NCBI RefSeq assembly: GCF_000771745.2
Contig: NZ_JPSL02000039.1
Span: 310,001 to 374,000 of the forward strand
DNA length: 64,000 bases
Direction: 5' to 3'
Source of the DNA: Thermus filiformis
GTDB taxonomy: Bacteria; Deinococcota; Deinococci; Deinococcales; Thermaceae
In this document: positions 43,756-54,344 of the stretch, piece by piece
How positions within the stretch are numbered: position 1 is the first letter of the stretch
Layout: each line of letters begins with the position of its first letter
Notes under the pieces: model-generated
Told to the model about the DNA's origin: nothing
The model's database searches: none
Seen by the model: only the letters and a program-made list of their open reading frames with translations
Position numbers and translations under genes: made by a program

Positions 43756-44807
43756 ACCATGGGGACGGTGCGGAGGAGGCGGCCCTCTATCCTTTCCAGG
43801 ATCTCCTCCATGCTCCTTCCGGTGATGGTGAGGCCGTGGTTCTTCAGGCCCACCACCGCCCGGGCGGGGTCGGGGGCCTGTCGGACCTTCTCCGCCACCG
43901 CCTGGGCCAGTTCCCAGGTCCCGCATGGGAAGTTAAAGGGGGTGGCCTCCACCCCGTCCATCCAGGCGTGCACGTGGAGGATGGCCCCCACCTCCGGGTG
44001 CTCCCGGTAGATCATCCAGTGCTCTATCGCGTCCACACTCACCCGGCGGGGCTCCACCTGGGGGGGGACGGAGAGGACGATGGCGTTCTCCACGGGGTCG
44101 TAGTCCTTGACCATCAGGATGTCCCGGCCGATCTCCTTGAGGTTGGCCTTGTCCACCCCGCTCGCCGACATCCAGAAGCGCCGCTCGTCCTTGCGGGCGG
44201 AGAGGTTCCCGTAGGAGAGCCCCCCGATCCCGTAGAGCCGCTTCACGTGCCGCAGGTCCTCCGGGGACAGGATCTCCTCTATGGGGAAGGGGGCGGGGAG
44301 GAGGTCCCACTCCTTCAGCCGCCTGCCCGCCTCGGCCAGGCTCCGGGTGAGCTCGTCCCCCTCCCAGAGTTCCGGCTCGAGGTCCGGCTCAAACCGGTTC
44401 CGGATCACCAGGCGGCTACAGGCCAGGGGGTAGATGCGGTCCGCCACCCGGCGGAAGAACCCCTCCCCCTCGGGCTCGTCGTAGTGGCCGAGCTCCAGGG
44501 TGAGGAACTTGGCCCCCCGGCCGGGCGCGTAGGCCACGAGTTGGTTGGAGAGGGCCCGGACCAGGTAGGGGTAGAGGGCCTGGATGGGGTTTTCCGGGAA
44601 GTCGGGCACCTCCAGGAAGGAGACCACGAACGTCCCCTGGCTCCGCCTGCGGTAGGGCCGGGGCTCCTCCTGCTGGATGAGGTTGAAGACCAGGTCCGGG
44701 ACCTCCCCTTCCAGGGTGTACCCCCGGGATTGGAACTCCTCCACGAGCCCTTCTACAAGCCGCTTTACGCCGGGCGTTCCCTCGCCGTGCACGCGCAAGA
44801 CGGGCAT
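43752..44807 (-). CDS. Class II aldolase/adducin-like protein with extra N-terminal domain
   Basis: 351 residues. The C-terminal half (about 165-345) is an Aldolase_II domain with GGLSYGNLSAR, the metal-binding HVHAWMDG and LKNHGLTITG. The N-terminal ~165 residues (MPVLRVHGEGTPGVKRLVEGL.., QGTFVVSFLEVPDFPENP.., LELGHYDEPEGEGFFRRVADRIYPLACSRLVIRN in pieces) form a separate conserved-looking domain I do not recognise. Class II aldolases cleave sugar phosphates such as fuculose-1-P or act as dehydratases/epimerases. AAGGAGGTGA precedes ATG 44807. In an operon with the Zn-dehydrogenase. Confidence 0.85.
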   Translation of the reverse strand: MPVLRVHGEGTPGVKRLVEGLVEEFQSRGYTLEGEVPDLVFNLIQQEEPRPYRRRSQGTFVVSFLEVPDFPENPIQALYPYLVRALSNQLVAYAPGRGAKFLTLELGHYDEPEGEGFFRRVADRIYPLACSRLVIRNRFEPDLEPELWEGDELTRSLAEAGRRLKEWDLLPAPFPIEEILSPEDLRHVKRLYGIGGLSYGNLSARKDERRFWMSASGVDKANLKEIGRDILMVKDYDPVENAIVLSVPPQVEPRRVSVDAIEHWMIYREHPEVGAILHVHAWMDGVEATPFNFPCGTWELAQAVAEKVRQAPDPARAVVGLKNHGLTITGRSMEEILERIEGRLLRTVPMV

Positions 44808-44826
44808 GCTTCACCTCCTTGCCCCT

Positions 44827-44838
44827 TAGTATAAGGCC
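44827..44838 (+). promoter_or_regulatory. Leaderless -10 of the P1 peptidase gene, shared with aldolase gene
   Basis: Plus strand TAGTAT (44827-44832), AAGGCC, ATG 44839. Minus strand TATACT (44833-44828) serves the aldolase-like gene with a 20-nt leader and RBS. The CTTAGTATA core is the same as in the 16-bp promoter at 38843. Confidence 0.55.
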
Positions 44839-45810
44839 ATGAAACCGGGAGAGAAGAACGCCCTCACGGACGTGAGGGGGCTGGAGGTGGGCCTGTTCAC
44901 GGACCTCGAGGCTGCCACCGGGTGCGCGGTGGTCCTGGCTCGAGGCGGAGCGGTGGCCGGGGTCAGCCTGGCGGGCCACGCCCCGGGAAGCCGGGAGACG
45001 GATCTCCTCCGGCCCGAGGCCCTGGTCCAGGAGGTCCAGGCGGTCTTCCTCACCGGCGGGAGCGCCTACGGCCTGGCCGTGGGGGAGGGGGTGGCGCGGT
45101 TTTTGGAGGAGGAGGGGCTGGGCTTCCCCGTGGGCCGGGGGGTGGTGCCCATCGTTTCGGGGGCGGTCCTCTTTGACCTCTTCCGGGGCCAGCGGGACCG
45201 CCGCCCGGACAGGGAGGCGGGCTACCAGGCGGCCCGCTCGGCCTCCGCGGGGCCCCTCCCCTTGGGGAACCACGGCCCGGGCACGGGGGCGGTGGCGGGC
45301 GGGGTCAAGGGGGGGCTGGGCACGGCCAGCCTGGTCCTGGAGGGCTTCACCGTGGGGGCCCTGGCGGCGGTGAACAGCTTCGGCCGCCCCTTTGACCCCA
45401 GGACGGGCCGGCTCTACGCCGAGCCCTTCCTCTTTCCGGAGGACTGCCCGGGCTACCGCCCGCCCGAGTACCAGGGCCCTCCGGAGGACTACCGGGGCCC
45501 GGGTGCGCCCCTCGGCCAGACCACTTTGGCCCTGGTGGCCACCGACCTGCCCCTCACCAAGGCCCAGGCCTCCGCCCTGGCCCGCATGGCCCAGGCGGGG
45601 ATGGCCCGGGCCCTCCGCCCCGCCTTCACCCTGTTTGACGGGGACATCGTCTTCGCCCTCTCCACTGGCAAGGGGGAGGCCCCGGACCCCTTCACCCTCA
45701 CCCGGCTGGGGGCGGCGGCGGCCGACGTCCTGGCCCGGGCCATCGCCCGGGCGGTCTGGCACGCGGAGGGTGGGGTTGCCCCCTCCTACCGGGAGGTGGT
45801 GGGGCTATAA
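44839..45810 (+). CDS. P1 (S58/DmpA) family peptidase
   Basis: Ntn-hydrolase-like aminopeptidase/D-esterase family, 323 residues. Family motifs: NALTDVRGLEVGLFTD at the start, GSAYGLAVGEGVARFLEEEG, GVKGGLGTAS, ALAAVNSFGRPFDP and the self-cleavage/nucleophile region GAPLGQTTLALVATD, where DmpA-type enzymes process before Ser/Thr and use it as N-terminal nucleophile (here probably the Thr of QTT). The natural substrate is unknown; relatives cut beta-peptides or N-terminal amino acids. Repeat array F starts 1 bp after its TAA. Confidence 0.9.
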   Translation: MKPGEKNALTDVRGLEVGLFTDLEAATGCAVVLARGGAVAGVSLAGHAPGSRETDLLRPEALVQEVQAVFLTGGSAYGLAVGEGVARFLEEEGLGFPVGRGVVPIVSGAVLFDLFRGQRDRRPDREAGYQAARSASAGPLPLGNHGPGTGAVAGGVKGGLGTASLVLEGFTVGALAAVNSFGRPFDPRTGRLYAEPFLFPEDCPGYRPPEYQGPPEDYRGPGAPLGQTTLALVATDLPLTKAQASALARMAQAGMARALRPAFTLFDGDIVFALSTGKGEAPDPFTLTRLGAAAADVLARAIARAVWHAEGGVAPSYREVVGL

Positions 45811-45811
45811 C

Positions 45812-45973
45812 ACTACCCCAGCTTGGCTTGCGCCAAGCTAGGGGCCCCGGTAAGCCACCCCGTCCCAGCTTGCGCTGGGACGGGGGCCCTGGTAAGCCAC
45901 CCCATCCTGGCACAAGCCAGGATGGGGGCCCCGGAAAACTACCCCAGCTTGGCTTGCGCCAAGCTGGGGGCCT
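45812..45973 (+). repeat. 42-bp palindromic repeat array, locus F (4 units)
   Basis: Units begin at 45812, 45854, 45896 and 45938, exactly 42 bp apart, with cores AGCTTGGC, GTCCCAGC, ATCCTGGC and again AGCTTGGC types. Flanks vary slightly (ACTACCCC in units 1 and 4, GCCACCCC in 2 and 3). No tail; the last unit is cut after GGGGGCCTGG, 13 bp before the acnA stop. It starts 1 bp after the stop of the P1 peptidase gene and fills the convergent gap. Confidence 0.93.
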
Positions 45974-45985
45974 GGTGGGGCGTTC

Positions 45986-48685
<2,700 letters not shown>

Positions 48686-48783
48686 ACCACACTCCTTTCC
48701 ACGCCCCCAAAGAGGTAGGGCGATGGCTTGGGCTTTGGGGGGAAGACTGGGCCGGAGTGGGGGCGCCCGCCCCGGCTTCCTCC

Positions 48784-48792
48784 ACTATAGCA
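48784..48792 (-). promoter_or_regulatory. Extended -10 promoter of acnA, at a stop codon
   Basis: TGCTATAGT on the minus strand (48792-48784). Its TAG is the stop codon of the CMD gene. It would give a leader of about 90 nt before acnA, in which I see no known riboswitch. Confidence 0.5.
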
Positions 48793-49138
48793 CTTCCAGA
48801 AGAGCCACGGCGTGGCCCAAGACGGCGTTGGCCTGGGCCTGTCGGGCGATCTTCAGGGTTTCCAGCAGGGCCTCCTTGGGTATACCCAGGCGCTTGGCCC
48901 GGTGGGCCATGGCCTTTACGCAGGCCTCGGAGCCCGTGGCCAGGGCGATGCCGAGGAGGATCAGGGTGCGGGTCTTCTCGTCCAGGGCTCCTTTTTCCGG
49001 CATGGCGTAGGTCCAGCTCCGCCCGTGCTCTAAAAGAAGGCCCGGCGCCTTTTCCGCAAGGAGGGGGATGGCCTGGGGCAGGCCCTCCCCTAGGTTCTCC
49101 GCCATGGCCTGTAGGACGCGCTCGTGGGTCCGGTCCAT
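48785..49138 (-). CDS. Carboxymuconolactone decarboxylase (CMD) family protein
   Basis: 117-residue helical CMD/AhpD-like domain. The conserved Cys is present in GSEACVKAMAHRAKRLGIP, but alignment by the downstream G places Met where the family's CxxxH His is expected, and the first Cys of the CxxC is Glu/Ala. It may therefore lack peroxidase or decarboxylase chemistry. Leaderless: TACGCT, 6 nt, ATG 49138. Upstream on the same strand is the hydrolase of the efflux operon. Confidence 0.82.
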   Translation of the reverse strand: MDRTHERVLQAMAENLGEGLPQAIPLLAEKAPGLLLEHGRSWTYAMPEKGALDEKTRTLILLGIALATGSEACVKAMAHRAKRLGIPKEALLETLKIARQAQANAVLGHAVALLEVL

Positions 49139-49150
49139 GCCCTTAGCGTA
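49139..49150 (-). promoter_or_regulatory. Leaderless -10 of the CMD gene
   Basis: On the minus strand TACGCT (49150-49145), AAGGGC, ATG 49138. The TAA stop of the hydrolase gene overlaps the -10. Confidence 0.5.
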
Positions 49151-49880
49151 GCGTCTGGGGGGAGGTAGGGGTGTCCCAGCCCAGGCCCTCGAGGAAGAGG
49201 AGGACCTCCTCCCGCACCTCCCGCCAGAGGACCTCCCGCGCCCTCTTGGCGGGCCTATCCCCCTTCTGGGCCCCGTAGGCCCCGAAGCCCGCGTGGTTGA
49301 GCCCCTCTATGAAGACCACCCGGGCGCCTCGAGGGAGCCTTCCCGCCTTCTTCCGGGCCTCCTCCGGCGGCAGGAGGCCGTCCTCCGTGCCGTAGAGGGC
49401 CAGGGTGGGTAGGGTTTTGTCGGAGAGGTCTTCCTCCGGGTAGCTTGCGAAGAGGATTAGGGGTAAGCCCTCCCGGGCCGCCACCTCCGCCGCTGCCACC
49501 CCGCCCAGGCTGTGCCCGCCCAGGACCAGGGGCAGGCCCAGCTCCCGGCCCGCCTCGAGGCCCCGCTCCTTGGCCAAAAGGGCGATTCCCAAGGGAACCT
49601 GGAGCAGGGCCACCGCGTACCCCTTACGGGTGAGGGGGGCCAGAAGGGGGGCGTAGGCCCGGGGGTCCACCCGGGCCCCGGGGTAGAAGGCCAGGAGGGC
49701 CTTGGGGGCCTCGGGGGCCAGGAGGTAGCCGTAGGGCCGCTTCACCCCTCCTCGCAGGGCCTCCAGGGCCAGAGGCTCGGCGGGAAGGGGCCTCAGGAAG
49801 TAAAGGCCGGCCCCCACCACCGCCGCCCCCAGGACCAGGGCGCCCCCTAGGATGAGGGCCAGGACCCTGTTTCCTCTCAT
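49143..49880 (-). CDS. Membrane-anchored alpha/beta hydrolase at the end of the efflux operon
   Basis: 245 residues: an N-terminal membrane helix (VLALILGGALVLGAAVVGAGLYF), then a hydrolase core with nucleophile elbow LGGHSLGGVAAAE (GxSxG), YGTEDGLLPP for the Asp and EGLNHAGFG for the His. Dienelactone-hydrolase-like ('alpha/beta hydrolase 5'); substrate unknown. ATGA overlap with the RND pump gene makes it a true member of the marR operon, so it may modify the exported compound (inference). Confidence 0.87.
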   Translation of the reverse strand: MRGNRVLALILGGALVLGAAVVGAGLYFLRPLPAEPLALEALRGGVKRPYGYLLAPEAPKALLAFYPGARVDPRAYAPLLAPLTRKGYAVALLQVPLGIALLAKERGLEAGRELGLPLVLGGHSLGGVAAAEVAAREGLPLILFASYPEEDLSDKTLPTLALYGTEDGLLPPEEARKKAGRLPRGARVVFIEGLNHAGFGAYGAQKGDRPAKRAREVLWREVREEVLLFLEGLGWDTPTSPQTLR

Positions 49881-52800
49881 GCCCGTGCCTCCTCCACGCG
49901 CGTGCCCTTCCTCCGTTCAAAGAGATAGAAGGCGGCGGGGACCACGAAGAGGGTGAGGAGGGTGGAGGAGAGGAGGCCGCCCAGGATGATGACCCCCAAG
50001 GGCCTCCGGTACTCCGCCCCCTCCCCCAGGCCCAAGAGGAGGGGCAGGCTGATGATGAGCACGGTCAGGGTGGTCATGAGGATGGGGCGGAGGCGGAGCC
50101 GGGCCGCCTCGAGGAGGGCCTCCTTCAAGGGCAGCTCCTCCCGCCTTTTCACCGCGAAGTCCAGGAGCAAGATGGCGTTCTTGGTTACCAGGCCGATGAG
50201 CATCACCACCCCCAGGACGCTGATCACGTCCAGCCCCGTCCCCAAAAGGTAGGTGAGCCAGAAGGCCCCCACCAGGGCCAGGGGGACCGGGAGGAGGAGG
50301 TAGAGGGGGTAGACCCAGCTGTTGAACTGGCTGGCGATGACCAGGTAGTTGAGGACCAGGGCCAGGCCAAAGGCCTGGGGGGCCAGGGTGACCAGGTCGC
50401 CGGTGAGGCTCGAGGTCCCGGCGGCCGAGAGCTCCACCCCGTCCCCCACCACCCCCTTCTCCTTGAGGAGGGCCTCCACCTCCCGCTGGACCTGGAGGGT
50501 CCCCGGGGCCTCCCGGGTCAGGTTGATGTTGATCCCGGCGCTGTAGGCCTGGTTCCTCCGGGCCACGCTGGTGGGGGCCGGGCGCTCCTCCAGCCGGCCC
50601 AGGTTCTTCAGGGGAATGGGGCCCAGGACGGGGCTTTGCACGCTTAGGAGGAGGAGGTCCTCGGGCCCCTTCAAGGCCAGGGGGTCCAGCCGGACCTGGA
50701 CGGGGTACTCCTCCCCTTCCTTCCGGGCCACGGCGGCCTCCGTCCCCGAGAGGTAGATGCGCAGGGCCTGGGCCAGGTCGGAGGGGGTGAGGCCCGTCCC
50801 TTGGAGCTTCGCCGGGTCGGGGATGAAGACCAGCTCCCGGGCGCGGTCCTCGAGGCTGGAGCGCACCTCCTTGACGTAGGGCTTCTCCCCGATCAGCCGG
50901 ACCGCCTCCCGCGTCTTCGCCTCCAGGAGGGCCTGGCTGGGGGCGGTGAGGACGAGCTGGATGTCCGCGTCCTCGTTCTGGGGGCCGGTCTGGGCCTGGA
51001 CCCGGAGCTCGGCCTGGGGGATTCCCGCAAGGAGGGCCTGCCCCTCGCGGCCGAACCTTTCGGCCAGGGTCAGGATATCCTCCCTTTCGTGCTTGGGCTT
51101 GAGGACCAGGGTGAACTGGGCCCGGGAGGGGTCCACCACCTCCGTCCCGCCCACGCTCCTCGCCCCTAAGGTGGTGACCACCCGGTCCACGGCGGGCTGG
51201 GCGAGGAAGTACCCCTCCAGCCTCCGCCCTATCCGGTCGCTTTCTTCCAGGGAGATGTCCTTGGGCAGGAGGAGGGTGGCGGTCAGGACCCCGGTGTCCG
51301 AGCGGGGGGTGAAGTTGAAGGGGATGCGGGGGGCGATGGGGAAGAGGCTAAGGAAGGCCAGAAGGGCCAGGCCCAAAACGAAAAGCGGCCGGTCCAGGGC
51401 CCCCCTCAGGAGGCGCACATACCCCCGGGTGAGGGCCTCCAGGCCCGCCTCCGCCCCGTGGAAGAGGGCCCCTGCTAGGCTTCCCGCCAGGTCCAGAAGG
51501 AGCCGGCCCAGGTAGCGGAGAAGGCCCAGGGCCAGGGGGTAGAGGGGGAGGAGAACGAGGTAGAGGGGGCCCCTCGCCAGGGCCAGCCCCAGAAGGGCCA
51601 GGCCGAGGAGGAGGCCCAGGGGGGTCCGGAAGCCCCGGGTGTAGGCGTACCGGAGGTCCTGGGGCAGGAGAAGGAAGGCGCGCAGGGCCTCCTTCAGGCT
51701 CGGGGGCTCGGGGTCGGGGAAGTAGGCCAGCCGCACGGTGAGGAAGAGGAAGGCCTCGAGCCAGCTCACCGCGATGGCCGCCGCCAGGACCAGGCCGAAC
51801 TGCTGGAAGATCTGGCCCACGATCCCCGGCAGGAAGCTGATGGGCAGGAAGACGGCCAGAAGGCTCAAGGTAGCCGCCGCCACCGCCACACTCACCTGGC
51901 TCGCCCCTTCCAGGACCGCCTCAAAGGGGGGGCGGCCCTCCCGGCGCAGGCGGTCTATGTTCTCCGCCACCACGATGGAGTCGTCCACCACGATCCCCAC
52001 CGCCACCGTGAGGGCCAGGAGGCTGATGAGGTTGAAGGTGAAGCCCAAGAGACCGAAGAGGACCAGGGCCCCGGAGAGGGTGATGGGGATGGCCAGGATG
52101 ACCGAGAAGACGGAGTTGAGCCGGCCCACGAAGACCAGGACCACCAGGCTCACCGCGAGCGCGGCCAGGATCATCTCCCGGAAGGTGTCCTGGACCGCCC
52201 CTTCTATGAACCGGGTGGTGTCCGCGGCCACCTGGGCCCGGTACCCCTGGGGAAGCCGGACCTCCGCCAGGGCCTTCTTCACCCCCTGGGCCACGCTTAC
52301 CGCGTTGGACTCCGGGGTCTTCAGAACGGAGAGCAGGACCCCGGGCCGGCCGTTCAGGCGGGCCAGGCTTTTCGGGGCCTCCTTGTCCAGGTAGACCCGG
52401 CCCAGGTCCCCCACCCGCACCGGCCCCACCCGGACCTCCGCCACCTCCTCCGGGGCCCTGGGGGTGTTCCGGAGGGTGTAGGTGAGCCGCCGCCCCCCCT
52501 CCTCCAGGCTTCCCAGAGGGAGGTTGAGGGCGCTCGCCCCGATGGCCTGGACCACCTGGGCGGCGCTCAGGCCGTAGAGGGAGAGGCGGGCCGGGTCCAG
52601 CTCCACCCGGATCACCTCCTGTGGGGCCCCGCTCACCCGGATCTCCGCCACCCCCGAAACCAGCTGGAGCCGGGGTTTGAGCACCTCCCGGGCGTAGCGG
52701 CCGAGCCGGGCCAGGTCCTCCCCGGGGGCCTCGAGGAAGAGGGTCAGGATGGGGGTCTGGGCGGGGTCAAACTTCTGGACCACAGGGGGGGAGGCGTCCT

Positions 52801-53167
52801 TGGGCAGGGCCCCCCGGGCGGCGGCCACCTTCTGGCTCACCTCCACCAGGGCCTGGTCCACCTTCACCTCCTGCTTGAACTGGATAAAGACCAGGGCGAA
52901 GCCCTCGCTGCTGGTGGAGCCCAGGGTGTCCACCCCGGTCAGGGTGGAGAGGGCGTCCTCCAGGGGCTTGGCCACCTTCTCCGCCACCTCCTCCGGCCCC
53001 GCCCCCGGGTAGGCCACGCTTACCGCCACCACGGGAAGGGAGAAGCGGGGCAGAAGCTCCACCCCCTGCCGGCTTCCCAAAAGGAGGCCCACCAGGACCA
53101 GGCCCACGAAGATGGCCGTGGCGAAGACGTACCGGCGGAGGAAGAACTCAACCAGCGGGTTCCTCAT
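49877..53167 (-). CDS. RND-family efflux pump permease
   Basis: Resistance-nodulation-division transporter, 1096 residues, slightly longer than AcrB. Layout: first helix, large periplasmic loop (AYPGAGPEEVAEKVAKPLEDAL; GVDTLGSTSSEGFALVFIQF), helices 2-6 with TVAVGIVVDDSIVVAENIDR, which holds the proton-relay acidic pair (DD), a second periplasmic loop, and the last helices (VVMLIGLVTKNAILLLDFA). An unusual hydrophobic insert (FLLLPQDLRYAYTRGF onward, two extra helices) lies between the two halves. It starts with an ATGA overlap with the adaptor gene. Confidence 0.96.
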   Translation of the reverse strand: MRNPLVEFFLRRYVFATAIFVGLVLVGLLLGSRQGVELLPRFSLPVVAVSVAYPGAGPEEVAEKVAKPLEDALSTLTGVDTLGSTSSEGFALVFIQFKQEVKVDQALVEVSQKVAAARGALPKDASPPVVQKFDPAQTPILTLFLEAPGEDLARLGRYAREVLKPRLQLVSGVAEIRVSGAPQEVIRVELDPARLSLYGLSAAQVVQAIGASALNLPLGSLEEGGRRLTYTLRNTPRAPEEVAEVRVGPVRVGDLGRVYLDKEAPKSLARLNGRPGVLLSVLKTPESNAVSVAQGVKKALAEVRLPQGYRAQVAADTTRFIEGAVQDTFREMILAALAVSLVVLVFVGRLNSVFSVILAIPITLSGALVLFGLLGFTFNLISLLALTVAVGIVVDDSIVVAENIDRLRREGRPPFEAVLEGASQVSVAVAAATLSLLAVFLPISFLPGIVGQIFQQFGLVLAAAIAVSWLEAFLFLTVRLAYFPDPEPPSLKEALRAFLLLPQDLRYAYTRGFRTPLGLLLGLALLGLALARGPLYLVLLPLYPLALGLLRYLGRLLLDLAGSLAGALFHGAEAGLEALTRGYVRLLRGALDRPLFVLGLALLAFLSLFPIAPRIPFNFTPRSDTGVLTATLLLPKDISLEESDRIGRRLEGYFLAQPAVDRVVTTLGARSVGGTEVVDPSRAQFTLVLKPKHEREDILTLAERFGREGQALLAGIPQAELRVQAQTGPQNEDADIQLVLTAPSQALLEAKTREAVRLIGEKPYVKEVRSSLEDRARELVFIPDPAKLQGTGLTPSDLAQALRIYLSGTEAAVARKEGEEYPVQVRLDPLALKGPEDLLLLSVQSPVLGPIPLKNLGRLEERPAPTSVARRNQAYSAGININLTREAPGTLQVQREVEALLKEKGVVGDGVELSAAGTSSLTGDLVTLAPQAFGLALVLNYLVIASQFNSWVYPLYLLLPVPLALVGAFWLTYLLGTGLDVISVLGVVMLIGLVTKNAILLLDFAVKRREELPLKEALLEAARLRLRPILMTTLTVLIISLPLLLGLGEGAEYRRPLGVIILGGLLSSTLLTLFVVPAAFYLFERRKGTRVEEARA

Positions 53168-54342
53168 AGGGCCTCCACCCTGTCCCCCTCGGAGAGGCTC
53201 TCCGGCACCGGGTAGACCACCCGCTCTTTCGGCCTAAGCCCCGCCACGGCCACCCTTTCCCCGCTTTGGGCCAGGATCCGCACCGGCCGCTTCCGGGCCT
53301 GGCCTTCCTCCACCACGAAGACGAAGGCCTCCCCTTCCTGGACCCGGACCGCCCCCGCGGGGAGGAGGACCCCCTGGGCCAGCGGGATACGGTAGACCAG
53401 CTCCGCGGCCCCGGGAAGGAGGGGGGCCGAGGGCGTCAGGACCACCTCCACAAGCCGGTTCTGGCCGGGCAGGTCCCCCTTGCGCAAAAGCCGGGCCTCC
53501 GCCTCCTTTCCGTTTTGCCTAAGGAGGAGCCGGGCCTGGCCCAGGGCCTCCACCTCCTCAGGCGGGAGGTAGGCCTTGGCCAAGAGGTCCAGGCTCCCCA
53601 GGCGGAAGGCGGGCTGGCCCGCGGCGGCGAACTCCCCCGGCCGGACGTAGACCTCCACCACCTCCCCGGCGAAGGGGGCCCGGATGCGGGCCTCCTTGAG
53701 GTTCCGCTCCGCCTGGTTCACCTGGAGCCGGGCCTGCTCCACCTGGAGCCGGAGAAGGCGCAGGTCCTCCCCCCGGTCCAGCCGGTTCAGGGCCTCGAGG
53801 GCGTTCTGGTAGGCGGCCTCCGCCTGGCGGAGCTGGGCCTCCAGGGCCAGGAGGTCCAGCCGGGCCACCGCCCCCGCCTCGTAGAGGGCCTGGGCCTCCT
53901 GGTACCGCCTCCTCGCCCCTTCCAGGTTGGCCTGGGCCGAGGCCAGCTGGGCCTCGAGGGCGGGCCGGGTCTCGCGGCTTTGCCGCTCGGCCTTTTCCAG
54001 GTTGGCCTGGGCCTGGGCCAGGGCCAGGCGGGCGGCCTCCAGGGCGTCTTGGAAGGGCTTCTCGTCCAGGACCACCACCGCTTCTCCCTGGGCCACCCGG
54101 CTTCCCGCCTCCCGGGCCAGGACCACCCGGCCCGAGACCCCGGCGGCCACCCGGCTCTCCCGCGCGGGCTCGAGGCGGGCCTGGGCGCGGCCTTCCCGCT
54201 CCAGGACCCCTTCTTCGGCCACCAGGGTGCGCACGGCCAGGGCCGGGGCCTCCCCGGCCTGGGCGGCCGGCTTCTCGGCGGGCTTGGCGGGCTTGGGGGC
54301 GCAGGCGGCCAGGAGCAGGAGGAAGAGGAGCGCTTTTCTCAT
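53164..54342 (-). CDS. RND periplasmic adaptor lipoprotein (MFP)
   Basis: Membrane-fusion protein, 392 residues from ATG 54342, which has GAGGTGA just upstream (an in-frame GTG two codons earlier is possible). A lipoprotein signal MRKALLFLLLLAAC (lipobox LAAC) precedes the mature chain. Barrel-sandwich hybrid/lipoyl motifs (ARESRVAAGVSGRVV-type, GSRVAQGEAVVVLDEK), a long alpha-helical hairpin rich in Ala, Gln and Glu (about 100-210), then beta barrel (RIRAPFAGEVVEVYVRPGEF-like). It joins the RND pump with TolC. Confidence 0.94.
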   Translation of the reverse strand: MRKALLFLLLLAACAPKPAKPAEKPAAQAGEAPALAVRTLVAEEGVLEREGRAQARLEPARESRVAAGVSGRVVLAREAGSRVAQGEAVVVLDEKPFQDALEAARLALAQAQANLEKAERQSRETRPALEAQLASAQANLEGARRRYQEAQALYEAGAVARLDLLALEAQLRQAEAAYQNALEALNRLDRGEDLRLLRLQVEQARLQVNQAERNLKEARIRAPFAGEVVEVYVRPGEFAAAGQPAFRLGSLDLLAKAYLPPEEVEALGQARLLLRQNGKEAEARLLRKGDLPGQNRLVEVVLTPSAPLLPGAAELVYRIPLAQGVLLPAGAVRVQEGEAFVFVVEEGQARKRPVRILAQSGERVAVAGLRPKERVVYPVPESLSEGDRVEAL

Positions 54343-54344
54343 GC

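Noticed and set aside
45812-45973. CRISPR-like array
   Set aside because: Units are 42 bp without unique spacers; the cores are only three recurring palindromes, and no cas genes are near.
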